From assembly GCA_013813825.1 (NCBI GenBank), contig JACCRA010000052.1, positions 1 to 8,375 on the forward strand: a stretch of 8,375 nt of DNA, in the 5' to 3' direction. The DNA is from Pyrinomonadaceae bacterium. Lineage in GTDB: Bacteria > Acidobacteriota > Blastocatellia > Pyrinomonadales > Pyrinomonadaceae. Below are positions 1 through 6,753 of the stretch, in pieces. The notes below the pieces were generated by a model. It did no database searches and was not told where the DNA came from. It saw only the letters and a list, made by a program, of their open reading frames with translations. The position numbers and the translations under genes were made by a program. Position 1 is the stretch's first letter. Each line of letters opens with the position of its first letter.

Positions 1-99
1 CCCGCCCTCGATGTCGAAGCCTTCAACGTCCGGCGTGAACTAATCGAGATGCTGTTAGCGAACCGCAATCAAGCTGAAGCAAATAGTCCGCGTCCGTGA
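1..99 (+). CDS. 3' end of an unidentified gene (partial)
   Basis: Frame 1 is open from the window edge to a TGA at 97-99 and encodes about 32 residues. The visible tail contains the helical-looking stretch VEAFNVRRELIEMLL followed by a polar end (NRNQAEANSPRP). Codon use looks like that of the neighbouring genes, so a real C-terminus is likely. I do not recognise the family. The gene ends convergently to the DinB-family gene, leaving 49 nt between stop codons, and no hairpin terminator is visible in that gap. Confidence 0.5.
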   Translation, partial: PALDVEAFNVRRELIEMLLANRNQAEANSPRP

Positions 100-148
100 T
101 GAAAAAAAACTTCCACTCCTGATCGGCGACGAGAAGAGCAGCCCGCTC

Positions 149-604
149 CTACCCCTTCTTTAATAACGCGATCTGCGCCGCGTGGTAGAGGTCGTGTTGC
201 ACCGCCCCATGCAGCGTCACGTAAAGCGACGACATCCCCTCGACTATTGGCTCCTCCAGCCGGGCATCATCGAGACGAGCAACTGCTTCCCGTAACTCGG
301 TATGTCTCGTTTCGAGCATCTCAATTGCGTTTCTCCACGCCGTTGCATCCGTTTCCACTACCGACGGGAAATCTCCTTCGGCGGGCGTCACGACGCGCTC
401 GCCAGCGAGCCTGCGGCGCACCGCATCTTTCCACGCGGCGACGTGCAGCACGATCTCCCAGACGCTATGAGCATTCGCTAACATTCGCCGGGCGGCGCTT
501 TCTGCCGTCACATCGGCAAGCACTTCTCGCAGCGCGGAACCGCACCATGCGTCTCCCTCAAACGCCCGTCGCAACTGGTCCGTGATTCTTTCGATCTCAG
601 TCAT
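149..604 (-). CDS. DinB-family putative metal-dependent hydrolase
   Basis: This 151-residue protein has the length and pattern of the DinB/YfiT-like four-helix-bundle superfamily. The family binds a divalent metal through three histidines, and some members act as thiol-dependent S-transferases or hydrolases. The likely ligands are His54 (in the HSVWEIVLHVAAW segment, helix 2) and the C-terminal pair His137 and His141 in HDLYHAAQI, the family signature. There is no signal peptide, so it should be cytoplasmic. The ATG at 602-604 is preceded by AGGAGA (plus-strand 609-614) with a 4-nt gap, which fixes the start. It sits 142 nt beyond the stop of the same-strand EamA gene and has a possible promoter of its own. 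Substrate cannot be inferred; the fold assignment is secure, the reaction is not. Confidence 0.9.
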   Translation of the reverse strand: MTEIERITDQLRRAFEGDAWCGSALREVLADVTAESAARRMLANAHSVWEIVLHVAAWKDAVRRRLAGERVVTPAEGDFPSVVETDATAWRNAIEMLETRHTELREAVARLDDARLEEPIVEGMSSLYVTLHGAVQHDLYHAAQIALLKKG

Positions 605-634
605 AAATTCTCCTGCGACTTCCTTCTAATGACA

Positions 635-663
635 TAAATAGGCAAAGCACCGATATCCGGCAA
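635..663 (-). promoter_or_regulatory. possible sigma70-type promoter for the DinB gene
   Basis: Read on the minus strand, a TTGCCG box (658-663) and a TATTTA box (635-640) are separated by 17 nt and lie about 30 nt upstream of the ATG. Each box matches consensus at only about half its positions, so this is a weak candidate. The rest of the 605-746 gap between the DinB and EamA genes shows nothing else recognisable. Confidence 0.3.
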
Positions 664-746
664 CTTTACAAGGAGCGCTGCGATTGACAGATGACCGCGT
701 TTGCACGGCTGTTCGCAGGTCCTTTACGTTTAGAGCGGTTCAGGCA

Positions 747-1877
747 TCAACGTACGGGATGGCCGCAACTCGTAAACCATCCGGCTGCGTCTTCCGCTGT
801 GATCAGCAACAGGGCTTCCCCGTATATGCAATCCTGAATCGCTCTAGTCGCCTTCGCTTCCGGTTCGTGATGTTTGCCGTAAGAAGTGATCAGCGCAACC
901 GCCGCGACGATAACGCCGGCCCCGGTGAGCATCCGCCATGAAAGTGCCTCGCTCGCCATAGCCCAACCGAGGAGGACAGCCACGACCGGGTTGACGTAAG
1001 CATACGTCGCCGCGCGTGCCGGGGTCGTTACCCGCAGCAGCCAGCTATAAGCGGTGAAGGCAATGATCGAACCGAACACGATCAGGTAGAGAAGCGCGCC
1101 CGCTGACACTGCCGAAACTTTGCTCAAATCGAAACTCGTCCACTCACCGGCGAGCAGGCTGGTGAACATTAGTAGTGCGCCGCCCGCGAGCATCTGCATT
1201 CCCGACGCGAGCAGCGGCGAAGAATGCACCGGCGCACGAAGCGAATAAATTGATCCCGCCGCCCATGCGAATGCCGCGCCGATGACTAACGCCGCCCCGA
1301 ACAAATCCACTTCTCCGCCGCTGATGCCTTTGCCGATCAGAAGCCAGACGCCCGCGAAACCAACGAGCAATCCGAGCAAGACCCTGAAGCCGGGGCGCAC
1401 ACCGCCGGGTCGCGCCCAATTCAGGAGGACGATCCACAACGGTTCAGTCGCCACCAGCAACGCCGCCAAGCCCGAAGGGATTGAGCGTTCAGCCCACGTC
1501 ACACCGCCGTTACCGCACAAGAGCAGCAACCCACCCACTATGAACGCCGTACGCCAAAGTGCCCGACGAGGACGCTCCGCCGCGCTCGCTCTCTCACCGC
1601 GAACCCATGCCCAAGCGTAGAGTGCCGCGCCGGCAACAAGAAAGCGCGTGCCCGCCATGAGGAACGGCGGCAGGGACTCAATGGCATATTTAATACCGAG
1701 ATACGTCGAACCCCAGATTAGATACACGGCCGCGAAAGCAGCATAGATAAGCCAGCGCGATTGCTGTCTGTTTGTCTTTGCTTCCGCTGGCTCATCATTC
1801 ATTGGTTGTTTCGTTCTTTCATCAATTAAAAGTGATTTCCGCAACTTCCCAGCGCTCCACTGCTCACTGCTGCTCAT
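747..1877 (-). CDS. EamA/DMT-superfamily exporter (YedA-like)
   Basis: This is a ten-helix inner-membrane transporter of the drug/metabolite transporter superfamily with two EamA repeats. The first begins at the YLIWGSTYLGIKYAI segment, typical of YedA-like exporters. The second ends with ATYAYVNPVVAVLLGW, followed by the usual final helix. The frame is open from 1916, but the ATG at 1875-1877 is preferred because GGAGG (plus-strand 1883-1887) lies 5 nt upstream; the first ATG and the later ATG at 1800-1802 lack a comparable site. That gives 376 residues, longer than the usual 290-310. The extra length is a hydrophilic N-terminal tail of about 40 residues before helix 1 and a C-terminal tail of about 45 residues after the last helix (from SYGKHHEPEAK onward). 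It is divergent from the CGNR regulator gene, sharing its control region. Family members export amino acids, metabolites or drugs; this substrate is unknown. Confidence 0.9.
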   Translation of the reverse strand: MSSSEQWSAGKLRKSLLIDERTKQPMNDEPAEAKTNRQQSRWLIYAAFAAVYLIWGSTYLGIKYAIESLPPFLMAGTRFLVAGAALYAWAWVRGERASAAERPRRALWRTAFIVGGLLLLCGNGGVTWAERSIPSGLAALLVATEPLWIVLLNWARPGGVRPGFRVLLGLLVGFAGVWLLIGKGISGGEVDLFGAALVIGAAFAWAAGSIYSLRAPVHSSPLLASGMQMLAGGALLMFTSLLAGEWTSFDLSKVSAVSAGALLYLIVFGSIIAFTAYSWLLRVTTPARAATYAYVNPVVAVLLGWAMASEALSWRMLTGAGVIVAAVALITSYGKHHEPEAKATRAIQDCIYGEALLLITAEDAAGWFTSCGHPVR

Positions 1878-1963
1878 GGCGTCCTCCCTTCGATGCTCGT
1901 CTGTACCGGACGTCACCCGCGCGATTTAGCATAATAACCTCTTAGTTGCCTGTTAGCGGTTAG

Positions 1964-1992
1964 AAGATACTTCATTTGTTTTAACCTGTCAA
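1964..1992 (-). promoter_or_regulatory. sigma70-type promoter for the EamA transporter
   Basis: On the minus strand a perfect TTGACA -35 box (1987-1992) and a TATCTT -10 box (1964-1969, four of six consensus bases) are separated by exactly 17 nt. Transcription would start near 1957, leaving a leader of about 80 nt before the ATG at 1877. The -35 box lies inside the spacer of the opposing plus-strand promoter, so one polymerase should exclude the other. Confidence 0.65.
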
Positions 1993-2004
1993 GTAAAGTA
2001 TACT
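1976..2004 (+). promoter_or_regulatory. sigma70-type promoter for the CGNR regulator operon
   Basis: TTGTTT (1976-1981) and TATACT (1999-2004, five of six consensus bases) are 17 nt apart. Start of transcription would fall near 2011. This argues against the in-frame TTG at 2014 as the translation start and supports the GTG at 2044. The -10 box is part of the perfect palindrome AGTATACT (1997-2004). Confidence 0.6.
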
Positions 2005-2043
2005 GGTTATAAATTGATTTCAAGGTTCTGTGAAAGGGCAACG

Positions 2044-2661
2044 GTGGCTGAAAAGATTTTCGATTTGACGTTGACCGGATTGTTGGCTTTGGATTTCGCC
2101 AACACGGTGGATTGGCGCACGAGCGAACACCCGGATGAGCTACTAAATTCCTATTCAGACCTCATCCGCTGGAGTCAACACACGGAACTTTTAACCGTGG
2201 CGCAAGCACAGCGCATTTCGCGTGAAGCCGCGCGTCGCCCGGCGGAAGCTGATGCGGTGCTCGACCGCGCGAAGCAACTCCGTGAAACGCTCTTGCGCAC
2301 CTTCTCAGCGACCGCCGCTCGTCGCCAGACTGAGAAGACTGATCTGGAATTCCTGAATGCGAAAATACGGGAAGCTCTGCCGCACTTACAGATCGTGCCG
2401 ACGGCTGATGGCTTCAGTTGGACATGGACTGACGGCGAAGACCGCCTTGACAGGATGCTGTGGGCGGTCGCGCGCGCGGCGGGCGAACTGCTTACCGACG
2501 CCGACGCTTTAGCACAGTTGCGCCTGTGCGCGAACGAAGAATGCGGCTGGCTCTTCGTGGACACGAGCCGGAACAAGAGCCGCCGCTGGTGCAAAATGGA
2601 AGTCTGCGGCAACCGCGTCAAAGCGCGCCGTCACTACGAACAGGTTAAATCAAAGAGATGA
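2044..2661 (+). CDS. CGNR zinc-finger (ABATE-domain) putative transcriptional regulator
   Basis: The protein has the two-part layout of the ABATE/CGNR family (formerly DUF1470). The N-terminal domain begins with the characteristic [13 protein letters not shown] segment (residues 13-25). The C-terminal treble-clef-like zinc finger has Cys162, Cys167, Cys183 and Cys188, the last opening the name-giving CGNR (188-191), followed by a basic end ([15 protein letters not shown]). Family members are thought to be DNA-binding regulators with a ligand-sensing N-terminal domain. The frame extends back to a TTG at 2014, but GTG at 2044 is chosen: AAGGG (2034-2038) is 5 nt upstream, and the predicted transcription start near 2011 leaves no ribosome site for the TTG. 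That gives 205 residues. It is the promoter-proximal gene of a pair with the phosphoesterase gene and diverges from the EamA exporter, an arrangement typical of a local regulator. Confidence 0.88.
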   Translation: MAEKIFDLTLTGLLALDFANTVDWRTSEHPDELLNSYSDLIRWSQHTELLTVAQAQRISREAARRPAEADAVLDRAKQLRETLLRTFSATAARRQTEKTDLEFLNAKIREALPHLQIVPTADGFSWTWTDGEDRLDRMLWAVARAAGELLTDADALAQLRLCANEECGWLFVDTSRNKSRRWCKMEVCGNRVKARRHYEQVKSKR

Positions 2662-2668
2662 ATGGTCA

Positions 2669-3181
2669 ATGCCGCGTGGAGCCACTAAACCTGACGGTTC
2701 TCGAAGCAGGAACGTACCGAAAGAAGTGCGCGCGATGAGCGGAGGTAGTTTCGTCATCCACGAACATCATGCGAGTCATTTGCATTGGGACTTCCGCCTT
2801 GAGATCGGCGGCGCCCTGAAGAGTTGGGCGGTGCCGAAGGGCGTGTCGCTCGATCCGACGGTGAAGCGTTTGGCGGTGGAGGTCCCCGATCACGCGCTTT
2901 CGTACCTGACATTCACAGGCGTGTTGCCGGAAGGCACTTACGGAGCGGGCGAGGTGTACCAATGGGACATCGGGAATTTCGAGACGGAAGGCGATCCGGT
3001 TGAGAATTGGCAAAAGGGCGTGCTTCGATTTCGACTTAACGGCGAGCGGCTCAAGGGTGAGTGGAAGCTCTACCGGATGAAGGATCGCCAAGAGCGAGGC
3101 AGACCGATGTGGTTATTGCAGAAGATAAAAGACGAGTTCGCTGTTGCGGGTTACGCGGCCGAGATGGTCGGAAGAAAGTGA
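2669..3181 (+). CDS. stand-alone LigD-type DNA 3'-phosphoesterase
   Basis: This 170-residue protein corresponds to the PE domain of DNA ligase D, a Mn-dependent 3'-phosphodiesterase/phosphomonoesterase that cleans 3' ends for repair. It is not fused to ligase or polymerase domains. All six residues known to matter in Pseudomonas aeruginosa LigD (His42, His48, Asp50, Arg52, His84, Tyr88) have counterparts at a constant offset of nine: His33, His39, Asp41, Arg43, His75 and Tyr79. The segments [17 protein letters not shown] and [13 protein letters not shown] are also family hallmarks, so the protein looks catalytically intact. The ATG lies 7 nt after the regulator's stop with only a weak ribosome site (AAAGAG), suggesting translational coupling; an internal ATG at codon 23 is an alternative. 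No Ku, ligase or LigD polymerase gene is in view. Confidence 0.92.
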   Translation: MPRGATKPDGSRSRNVPKEVRAMSGGSFVIHEHHASHLHWDFRLEIGGALKSWAVPKGVSLDPTVKRLAVEVPDHALSYLTFTGVLPEGTYGAGEVYQWDIGNFETEGDPVENWQKGVLRFRLNGERLKGEWKLYRMKDRQERGRPMWLLQKIKDEFAVAGYAAEMVGRK

Positions 3182-3334
3182 TTTGAAAACTAACGCACCC
3201 CTCCGCGGTAAAGCGTCATAGTCACGACTGGGTGATGCGAAATTATTGTGCGTGCCAGACCGCGACCATGATCTTCCTCATCGCCGAGTTGTTGAGCGGA
3301 ACCGAATGTGCCGCGTGGATTGAGCCACATTCTC
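3182..3334. other. convergent intergenic gap with a weak hairpin
   Basis: This gap separates the 3' ends of the phosphoesterase (plus) and the DUF4397 gene (minus). The only structure I see is AATGTG (3305-3310) pairing with CACATT (3326-3331) across a 15-nt loop, near the stop of the minus-strand gene. There is no U-run on either side, so a terminator call is weak. I see no convincing gene here. Confidence 0.3.
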
Positions 3335-4162
3335 TTAGGGCGATACGGAGGGTGAGGCCGTGCCCGTCGCGGCGGCGCTCCCGATCCGGTCCTCGATCAG
3401 AATGGATTCAAGTTTGGAAGTTCCTTTCACGCGCCCGGCGACGATGACAGTGTAGATTTTGCCGGCCTCGATTCGCACGTCGGGTAAGTTTAAGGTATTG
3501 ATGTTCTCACCCGCCCGGCGCACCTCCAGCGCGCCCTGTAGCGGCTCCATTTCCGCGTAGGTTGTTTTGCCGACGGATTGCACATCCTTCAGTAGCGCGT
3601 CGGCGCGGCCGGCGGCGTAAACGTCCACGGCGCTCAGGTCGGGCGACGTATTGATCACGCGCAGTTTCGCTTTGCCTGCGGTGGGAGCGGCGAGTTCGTC
3701 GTTGACGAAACGAAACTCGGCGTTCTGACCGCCGTCTTGAGAAAAGATCGCAGTCGCGCCGGTTGGTACCACGATTAACGTATAATGCGCCCCGTCAGTC
3801 AGGCTCTCGCTGTCTTCCGCCACAGGCTGCGCGCTGTCTTGGCCGGCCAGACGCAGGCGGAAAGGGATTTTGCTGCCGGCGACCTCATGGTAGGGCGTGA
3901 CTGATTTATATGCGATGTTAGTGAAGAGCTTCGTATCTTGAGCGAACACATCAGTGGCTGCCACGCCGGGGGCGGCATGGACGAAACGCACCAGCGCGTT
4001 CCCTCGTGCTTCGACTTCTCTCGCTGGCGGCGCGGTCGAAGTGCCCGATTCGGTGACAGTCATTACCGGCTGGCCTCTCTCCACCCCGCCGTCCCCGCCG
4101 CACGCCGCACACATCATCAGCGCCGTCCAAGCGCCGGCAAGCAGTCTCCCGCGAAATTTCAT
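3335..4162 (-). CDS. DUF4397-repeat probable lipoprotein
   Basis: A 275-residue exported protein. The N-terminus is a short positive stretch (MKFRGR) and a hydrophobic segment, then CAAC ending at Cys21 and a glycine/polar linker, which fits a lipoprotein signal peptide. The -3 lipobox residue is Cys18 rather than the usual Leu. Two DUF4397 repeats follow. The first covers about 56-152, starting ALVRFVHAAPGVAATDVF. The second covers about 165-260, starting AKLRVINTSPDLSAVDVY. The family is a beta-rich cell-envelope domain of unknown biochemical role. The end is a Ser/Thr/Ala-rich tail. The ATG is backed by a strong GAGGAGG (plus-strand 4167-4173) 4 nt upstream. It stands as a single gene with its own candidate promoter, which overlaps the end of the surface-protein relic upstream. 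Envelope location is confident; function is unknown. Confidence 0.85.
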   Translation of the reverse strand: MKFRGRLLAGAWTALMMCAACGGDGGVERGQPVMTVTESGTSTAPPAREVEARGNALVRFVHAAPGVAATDVFAQDTKLFTNIAYKSVTPYHEVAGSKIPFRLRLAGQDSAQPVAEDSESLTDGAHYTLIVVPTGATAIFSQDGGQNAEFRFVNDELAAPTAGKAKLRVINTSPDLSAVDVYAAGRADALLKDVQSVGKTTYAEMEPLQGALEVRRAGENINTLNLPDVRIEAGKIYTVIVAGRVKGTSKLESILIEDRIGSAAATGTASPSVSP

Positions 4163-4196
4163 GCTGCCTCCTCATTCCGATTACTTCCGCAGCGAA

Positions 4197-4225
4197 ACCA
4201 TAACTTGCGTCGGAACTTTAAACAA
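4197..4225 (-). promoter_or_regulatory. candidate promoter of the DUF4397 gene
   Basis: Minus-strand TTGTTT (4220-4225) and TATGGT (4197-4202) are separated by 17 nt. The predicted start near 4190 would leave a leader of about 28 nt containing the GAGGAGG ribosome site. The boxes match consensus at four positions each. Confidence 0.4.
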
Positions 4226-4769
4226 GGAGACGTGACTTCAGCTTAGAAGTGCAACTATAAGCTTGGTGCTTGACGGGCAAACTGCGGTAGCATCCGTGCT
4301 GCCCAATGTCGCGGTATGGCGCGATGACGTTGGCGGAGGATTGGAGCGTGGCAACGAGGTTGGAAGTACTCGCGCCGCTGTTGTTCACCAGATTGAGGCG
4401 GACGGAGACGCGCTCGCCGGGATCGACCGCGCCGTTAGCGGGCGGGCAACTCTCGGAGACGAGCGTGGAGCCTGCCGTGTCGATGTCCGGTGTTGGTGTC
4501 GGAGTAGGCGTGGGGGTTGGTGTCGGCGTCGGTGTCGGTGTTGGCGGTGCTGGGTCGATGGTGATCGAGTAAGCCTGACTGCCTGTGCAATTGGTGTTGT
4601 TGGTATCGGTCGCCGTGACGGTGAAGTTAAAGGTGCCGGCTGTGGTCGGCATGCCGGAGATTTGACCCGCCGAACTCAGTGTCAGCCCGGTCGGCAACGA
4701 GCCAGAAGTCGTGGTGACAGTGTACGAGCCGCTACCGCCGCTGGCCGTGATGGTTTGGTTGTATGGTAA
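4218..4769 (-). pseudogene. truncated remnant of a He_PIG / Thr-Pro-linker surface protein
   Basis: The open frame starts directly after an in-frame TAA (4770-4772) with [12 protein letters not shown]. This is the middle of a putative Ig (He_PIG) domain, not the start of any protein. It runs through [24 protein letters not shown] and FTVTATDTN to the end of the domain. A (Thr-Pro)n linker follows, then part of a second extracellular domain of the kind reading [19 protein letters not shown]...SNLVATLQ. After SSANVIAP the recognisable sequence is lost and the frame ends at 4218-4220. The +1 frame at that point reads [18 protein letters not shown] and stops at 4238-4240, which suggests a frameshift near 4305-4310. 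There is no start codon with a ribosome site and no signal peptide; the only in-frame start is a TTG at 4695-4697 inside the domain. Such modules normally belong to very large secreted proteins, so this is best read as a relic. Confidence 0.75.
4489..4548 (-). repeat. degenerate hexanucleotide repeat coding a Thr-Pro linker
   Basis: Nine consecutive plus-strand hexamers of the form GGNGTN (4489-4542) plus one variant, GGCGGT (4543-4548), encode the alternating Thr-Pro linker of the surface-protein relic on the minus strand. The third-base variation shows an old, translated repeat rather than a recent slippage tract. Confidence 0.85.
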
Positions 4770-4806
4770 TTAGTGAAAGGACTTTGATGTCTCTTCGATG
4801 AACGCA

Positions 4807-6699
4807 TCAAGACAAGATGATCATGCCCGCCGGCGGCAGGTCGACGCGGACAGTTACCCGCCCGTCATTGTGGACGTGGACCGGAATCGTCTCGCCCTGC
4901 GGCGGCTGGCGGAGTTCGGCCTCCGACCAATCAGCCCGGTAAAAGATTGTCATTTGTGCCAAGTGTGGGTGCAGCGCGGCGTCGATAGTAATCTCGGCGC
5001 CGCGAACTTCAGTTCCGTGCGTATTGAGTGCAACGAGGACTTCTCGGTTGAACAGAACGCGCGACCACGCGACAAGTTCGCCCCGACCGGGCATAGAGTA
5101 TGGCCGTCCCAAGAATGAAGTCTCGCGCCGGTACTGCCGCCCGCGCCTGAGCGCCAGCCCGATCTGGTCGCGCCGGTTCCGCACCCGCGCGAGCGCCGCG
5201 ATTCGCAGGTACGTCGGGTGAGCAGAATCGAAGAAGTGGCACCGTTCGGTCGCGAAAGCGCCGAACGCGCCGCCGAACATCGCCTCGCGGATGTAACGGT
5301 CGCCGAATGGCACTTGATGGTTCTGGTCCACCGGCTCGAACTGTGGATCGTGACGGTCTTCCGTGCCGTCGAATGCCTGCTCGGTGCCATAGTAGACGCA
5401 GGGGACGCCGAGGGTGGTGAACTGCGCGCCGACGGCGTGGGCCGCCTGCCAGTGTTTGTTCGGGATCTGATTGCCGGCAGCAAAGCGGCGCTTACCATTG
5501 GAGCGCCCAACCATGTCGTGATCGTCTAAAACCGAGACGTGGTAGCGGCCCGTCATACGGTGGCTGCCGAGTTGATCGTGGCCGCTGAACTGGCCGAAAA
5601 AGTCGGCAGGGTCGCGTAACCCCCTGACCGTCCCGGCGAGCAAGTCCGCCGGCGCGCCGATGTCGAGCGCGGCGTCTAAATTCCTCCCGAACACGTCAAG
5701 GTAGCTCTTCGTCATTGAGGAGCCGCCGGTGACTTCGCCGAGGAGCCAGAAGTTCTCTTTGCCGATCGATTCGGCGAACTCATGGATAGCGCCGCAGAAG
5801 TTTCGTGAAGTCTCGAACGAGACGTGTTTGACGGTGTCGATACGGAAACCGTCGCAGTCGCTGAGAGCGATCCAATATTGGTAGACGCGCGCTAAAGCCG
5901 AGAGTACCTCCTGTGAGCCGGCCTCATGCTCGTTGAGCTTCAGGTCTTTGAGGTCATAGAAGTCGCCGCGACGAAACTCGACGTTGGGGCGGAGCGCGTC
6001 TTCCGGCACCTCAGGGTCCCAGCGCCCGATCTGGCCGGCGCGGGTGTACCAGTCCGGGTCTTGGAACTCCGCGGGCCAAACTCCGTCGCCCGGCGCGGCG
6101 ATTGCCGGCGTGCTGGTCCCCACGCCGGAGCGCCAAGAGTGGAAAGGGTAAGGCGGCTCGTCGCGATAAGGGCGCGTATTATGCGGCGCGCCGTCCTTCG
6201 AGTAGAACCAGTTATTGCCGGTGTGGTTGTAGATAATGTCGAGGAGGACGTACATCCGGCGAGCGTGCGCGGCGTCAATTAAGTCGCGGAGGTCTTGGCG
6301 GGTGCCGAAGCGCGGATCGACGTCGAGGAAGTTCTGGATGCCGTAGCCGTGATAAGTCTCAAGCTCAGAGCGCTGCCGCCAGACGGGACCGATCCAGAGC
6401 GTCGTGACGCCGAGGTCTTGCAGGTAGCCGAGCTTGCCTTCGATACCTTTCAGCGTCCCGCCTTGGAAGCGTTTGCCGGCGGACATCCAGCGGCCTTTAT
6501 CCTGCGTCCTGAAGGCGGCAGGGGCGATGCGGTCGAAGAGAGGGCGGGTGTGTTCTTGTGCGTCGCTGAAGCGGTCGGGGAGGAGGAAATACAGAATTTG
6601 GTCCCGCCACGACGTAGGGCTCGGGTGAACGCTGCCACGTGGCCGGAGATTGGCGGCAGAGAGTTGTGTGGGGGCCAACGGCTCGACGGTGACAGGCAT
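4807..6699 (-). CDS. GH13 alpha-amylase family glycoside hydrolase
   Basis: A complete 630-residue GH13 enzyme acting on alpha-glucans. The (beta/alpha)8 barrel begins at about residue 33 with QILYFLLPDRFSD. The four conserved regions are present: I, DIIYNH (154-159); II, GFRIDTVKH (284-292) with nucleophile Asp288; III, LLGEV with acid/base Glu322; and IV, LDDHD (391-395) with transition-state Asp395. Region IV has Asp at 393 where Asn is usual. A large insertion after region I (about 160-260) forms the B-domain, and a beta-sandwich C-domain occupies about the last 90 residues. There is no signal peptide; the first 30 residues are a Pro-rich polar extension. The enzyme is therefore probably cytoplasmic and used on internal or imported oligosaccharides. 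AAGGAG (plus-strand 6705-6710) 5 nt upstream fixes the ATG. No sugar transporter or other glucan gene is adjacent. Family assignment is firm; hydrolase versus transglycosylase is open. Confidence 0.95.
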   Translation of the reverse strand: MPVTVEPLAPTQLSAANLRPRGSVHPSPTSWRDQILYFLLPDRFSDAQEHTRPLFDRIAPAAFRTQDKGRWMSAGKRFQGGTLKGIEGKLGYLQDLGVTTLWIGPVWRQRSELETYHGYGIQNFLDVDPRFGTRQDLRDLIDAAHARRMYVLLDIIYNHTGNNWFYSKDGAPHNTRPYRDEPPYPFHSWRSGVGTSTPAIAAPGDGVWPAEFQDPDWYTRAGQIGRWDPEVPEDALRPNVEFRRGDFYDLKDLKLNEHEAGSQEVLSALARVYQYWIALSDCDGFRIDTVKHVSFETSRNFCGAIHEFAESIGKENFWLLGEVTGGSSMTKSYLDVFGRNLDAALDIGAPADLLAGTVRGLRDPADFFGQFSGHDQLGSHRMTGRYHVSVLDDHDMVGRSNGKRRFAAGNQIPNKHWQAAHAVGAQFTTLGVPCVYYGTEQAFDGTEDRHDPQFEPVDQNHQVPFGDRYIREAMFGGAFGAFATERCHFFDSAHPTYLRIAALARVRNRRDQIGLALRRGRQYRRETSFLGRPYSMPGRGELVAWSRVLFNREVLVALNTHGTEVRGAEITIDAALHPHLAQMTIFYRADWSEAELRQPPQGETIPVHVHNDGRVTVRVDLPPAGMIILS

Positions 6700-6753
6700 G
6701 GCTGCTCCTTGCTAAATGAGGTTCATAAAGGTGACAGACGACGGCGAGGTGAG

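Larger units (their letters stand above)
1935..2009. promoter_or_regulatory. duplicated TAACC-N18-GGTTA inverted element (candidate operators)
   Basis: Two inverted half-site pairs are visible: TAACC at 1935-1939 with GGTTA at 1958-1962, and TAACC at 1982-1986 with GGTTA at 2005-2009. Both have an 18-nt interior, and the second pair is displaced exactly 47 bp from the first. The right-hand pair brackets the -35 of the transporter promoter and the -10 of the regulator promoter. The left-hand pair lies just past the -10 of the transporter promoter. The interiors share little sequence, so only the half-sites and their spacing are conserved. That they bind a regulator is inference. Confidence 0.35.

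Noticed and set aside
1..148. Possible terminator between the left-edge gene and the DinB gene
   Set aside because: The A-run at 102-110 has no adjacent GC-rich stem in either direction.
2175..2621. Minus-strand 148-codon frame opposite the CGNR gene
   Set aside because: It is Ser/Arg-rich with no recognisable domain, while the plus strand has an intact zinc finger.
2666..3091. Minus-strand 141-codon frame opposite the phosphoesterase
   Set aside because: The plus strand preserves all six catalytic residues; the antisense frame is a shadow.
3232..3447. Small plus-strand frame in the convergent gap
   Set aside because: It lacks a ribosome site, runs antisense into the DUF4397 gene, and its residues match no family I recognise.
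4263..4769. Plus-strand 168-codon frame and a second plus-strand frame with a Val-Gly repeat
   Set aside because: Both are shadows of the minus-strand surface-protein relic; the Val-Gly run is the complement of the Thr-Pro linker.
4802..4809. Eight bases shared between the amylase end (CGCATCAA) and the 36-bp repeat
   Set aside because: An 8-base match is expected by chance in a window of this size and the flanks do not match.
4950..6282. Several long frames on both strands inside the amylase gene
   Set aside because: They are Arg/Ser/Ala-rich out-of-frame readings of a high-GC gene whose own frame is fully conserved.
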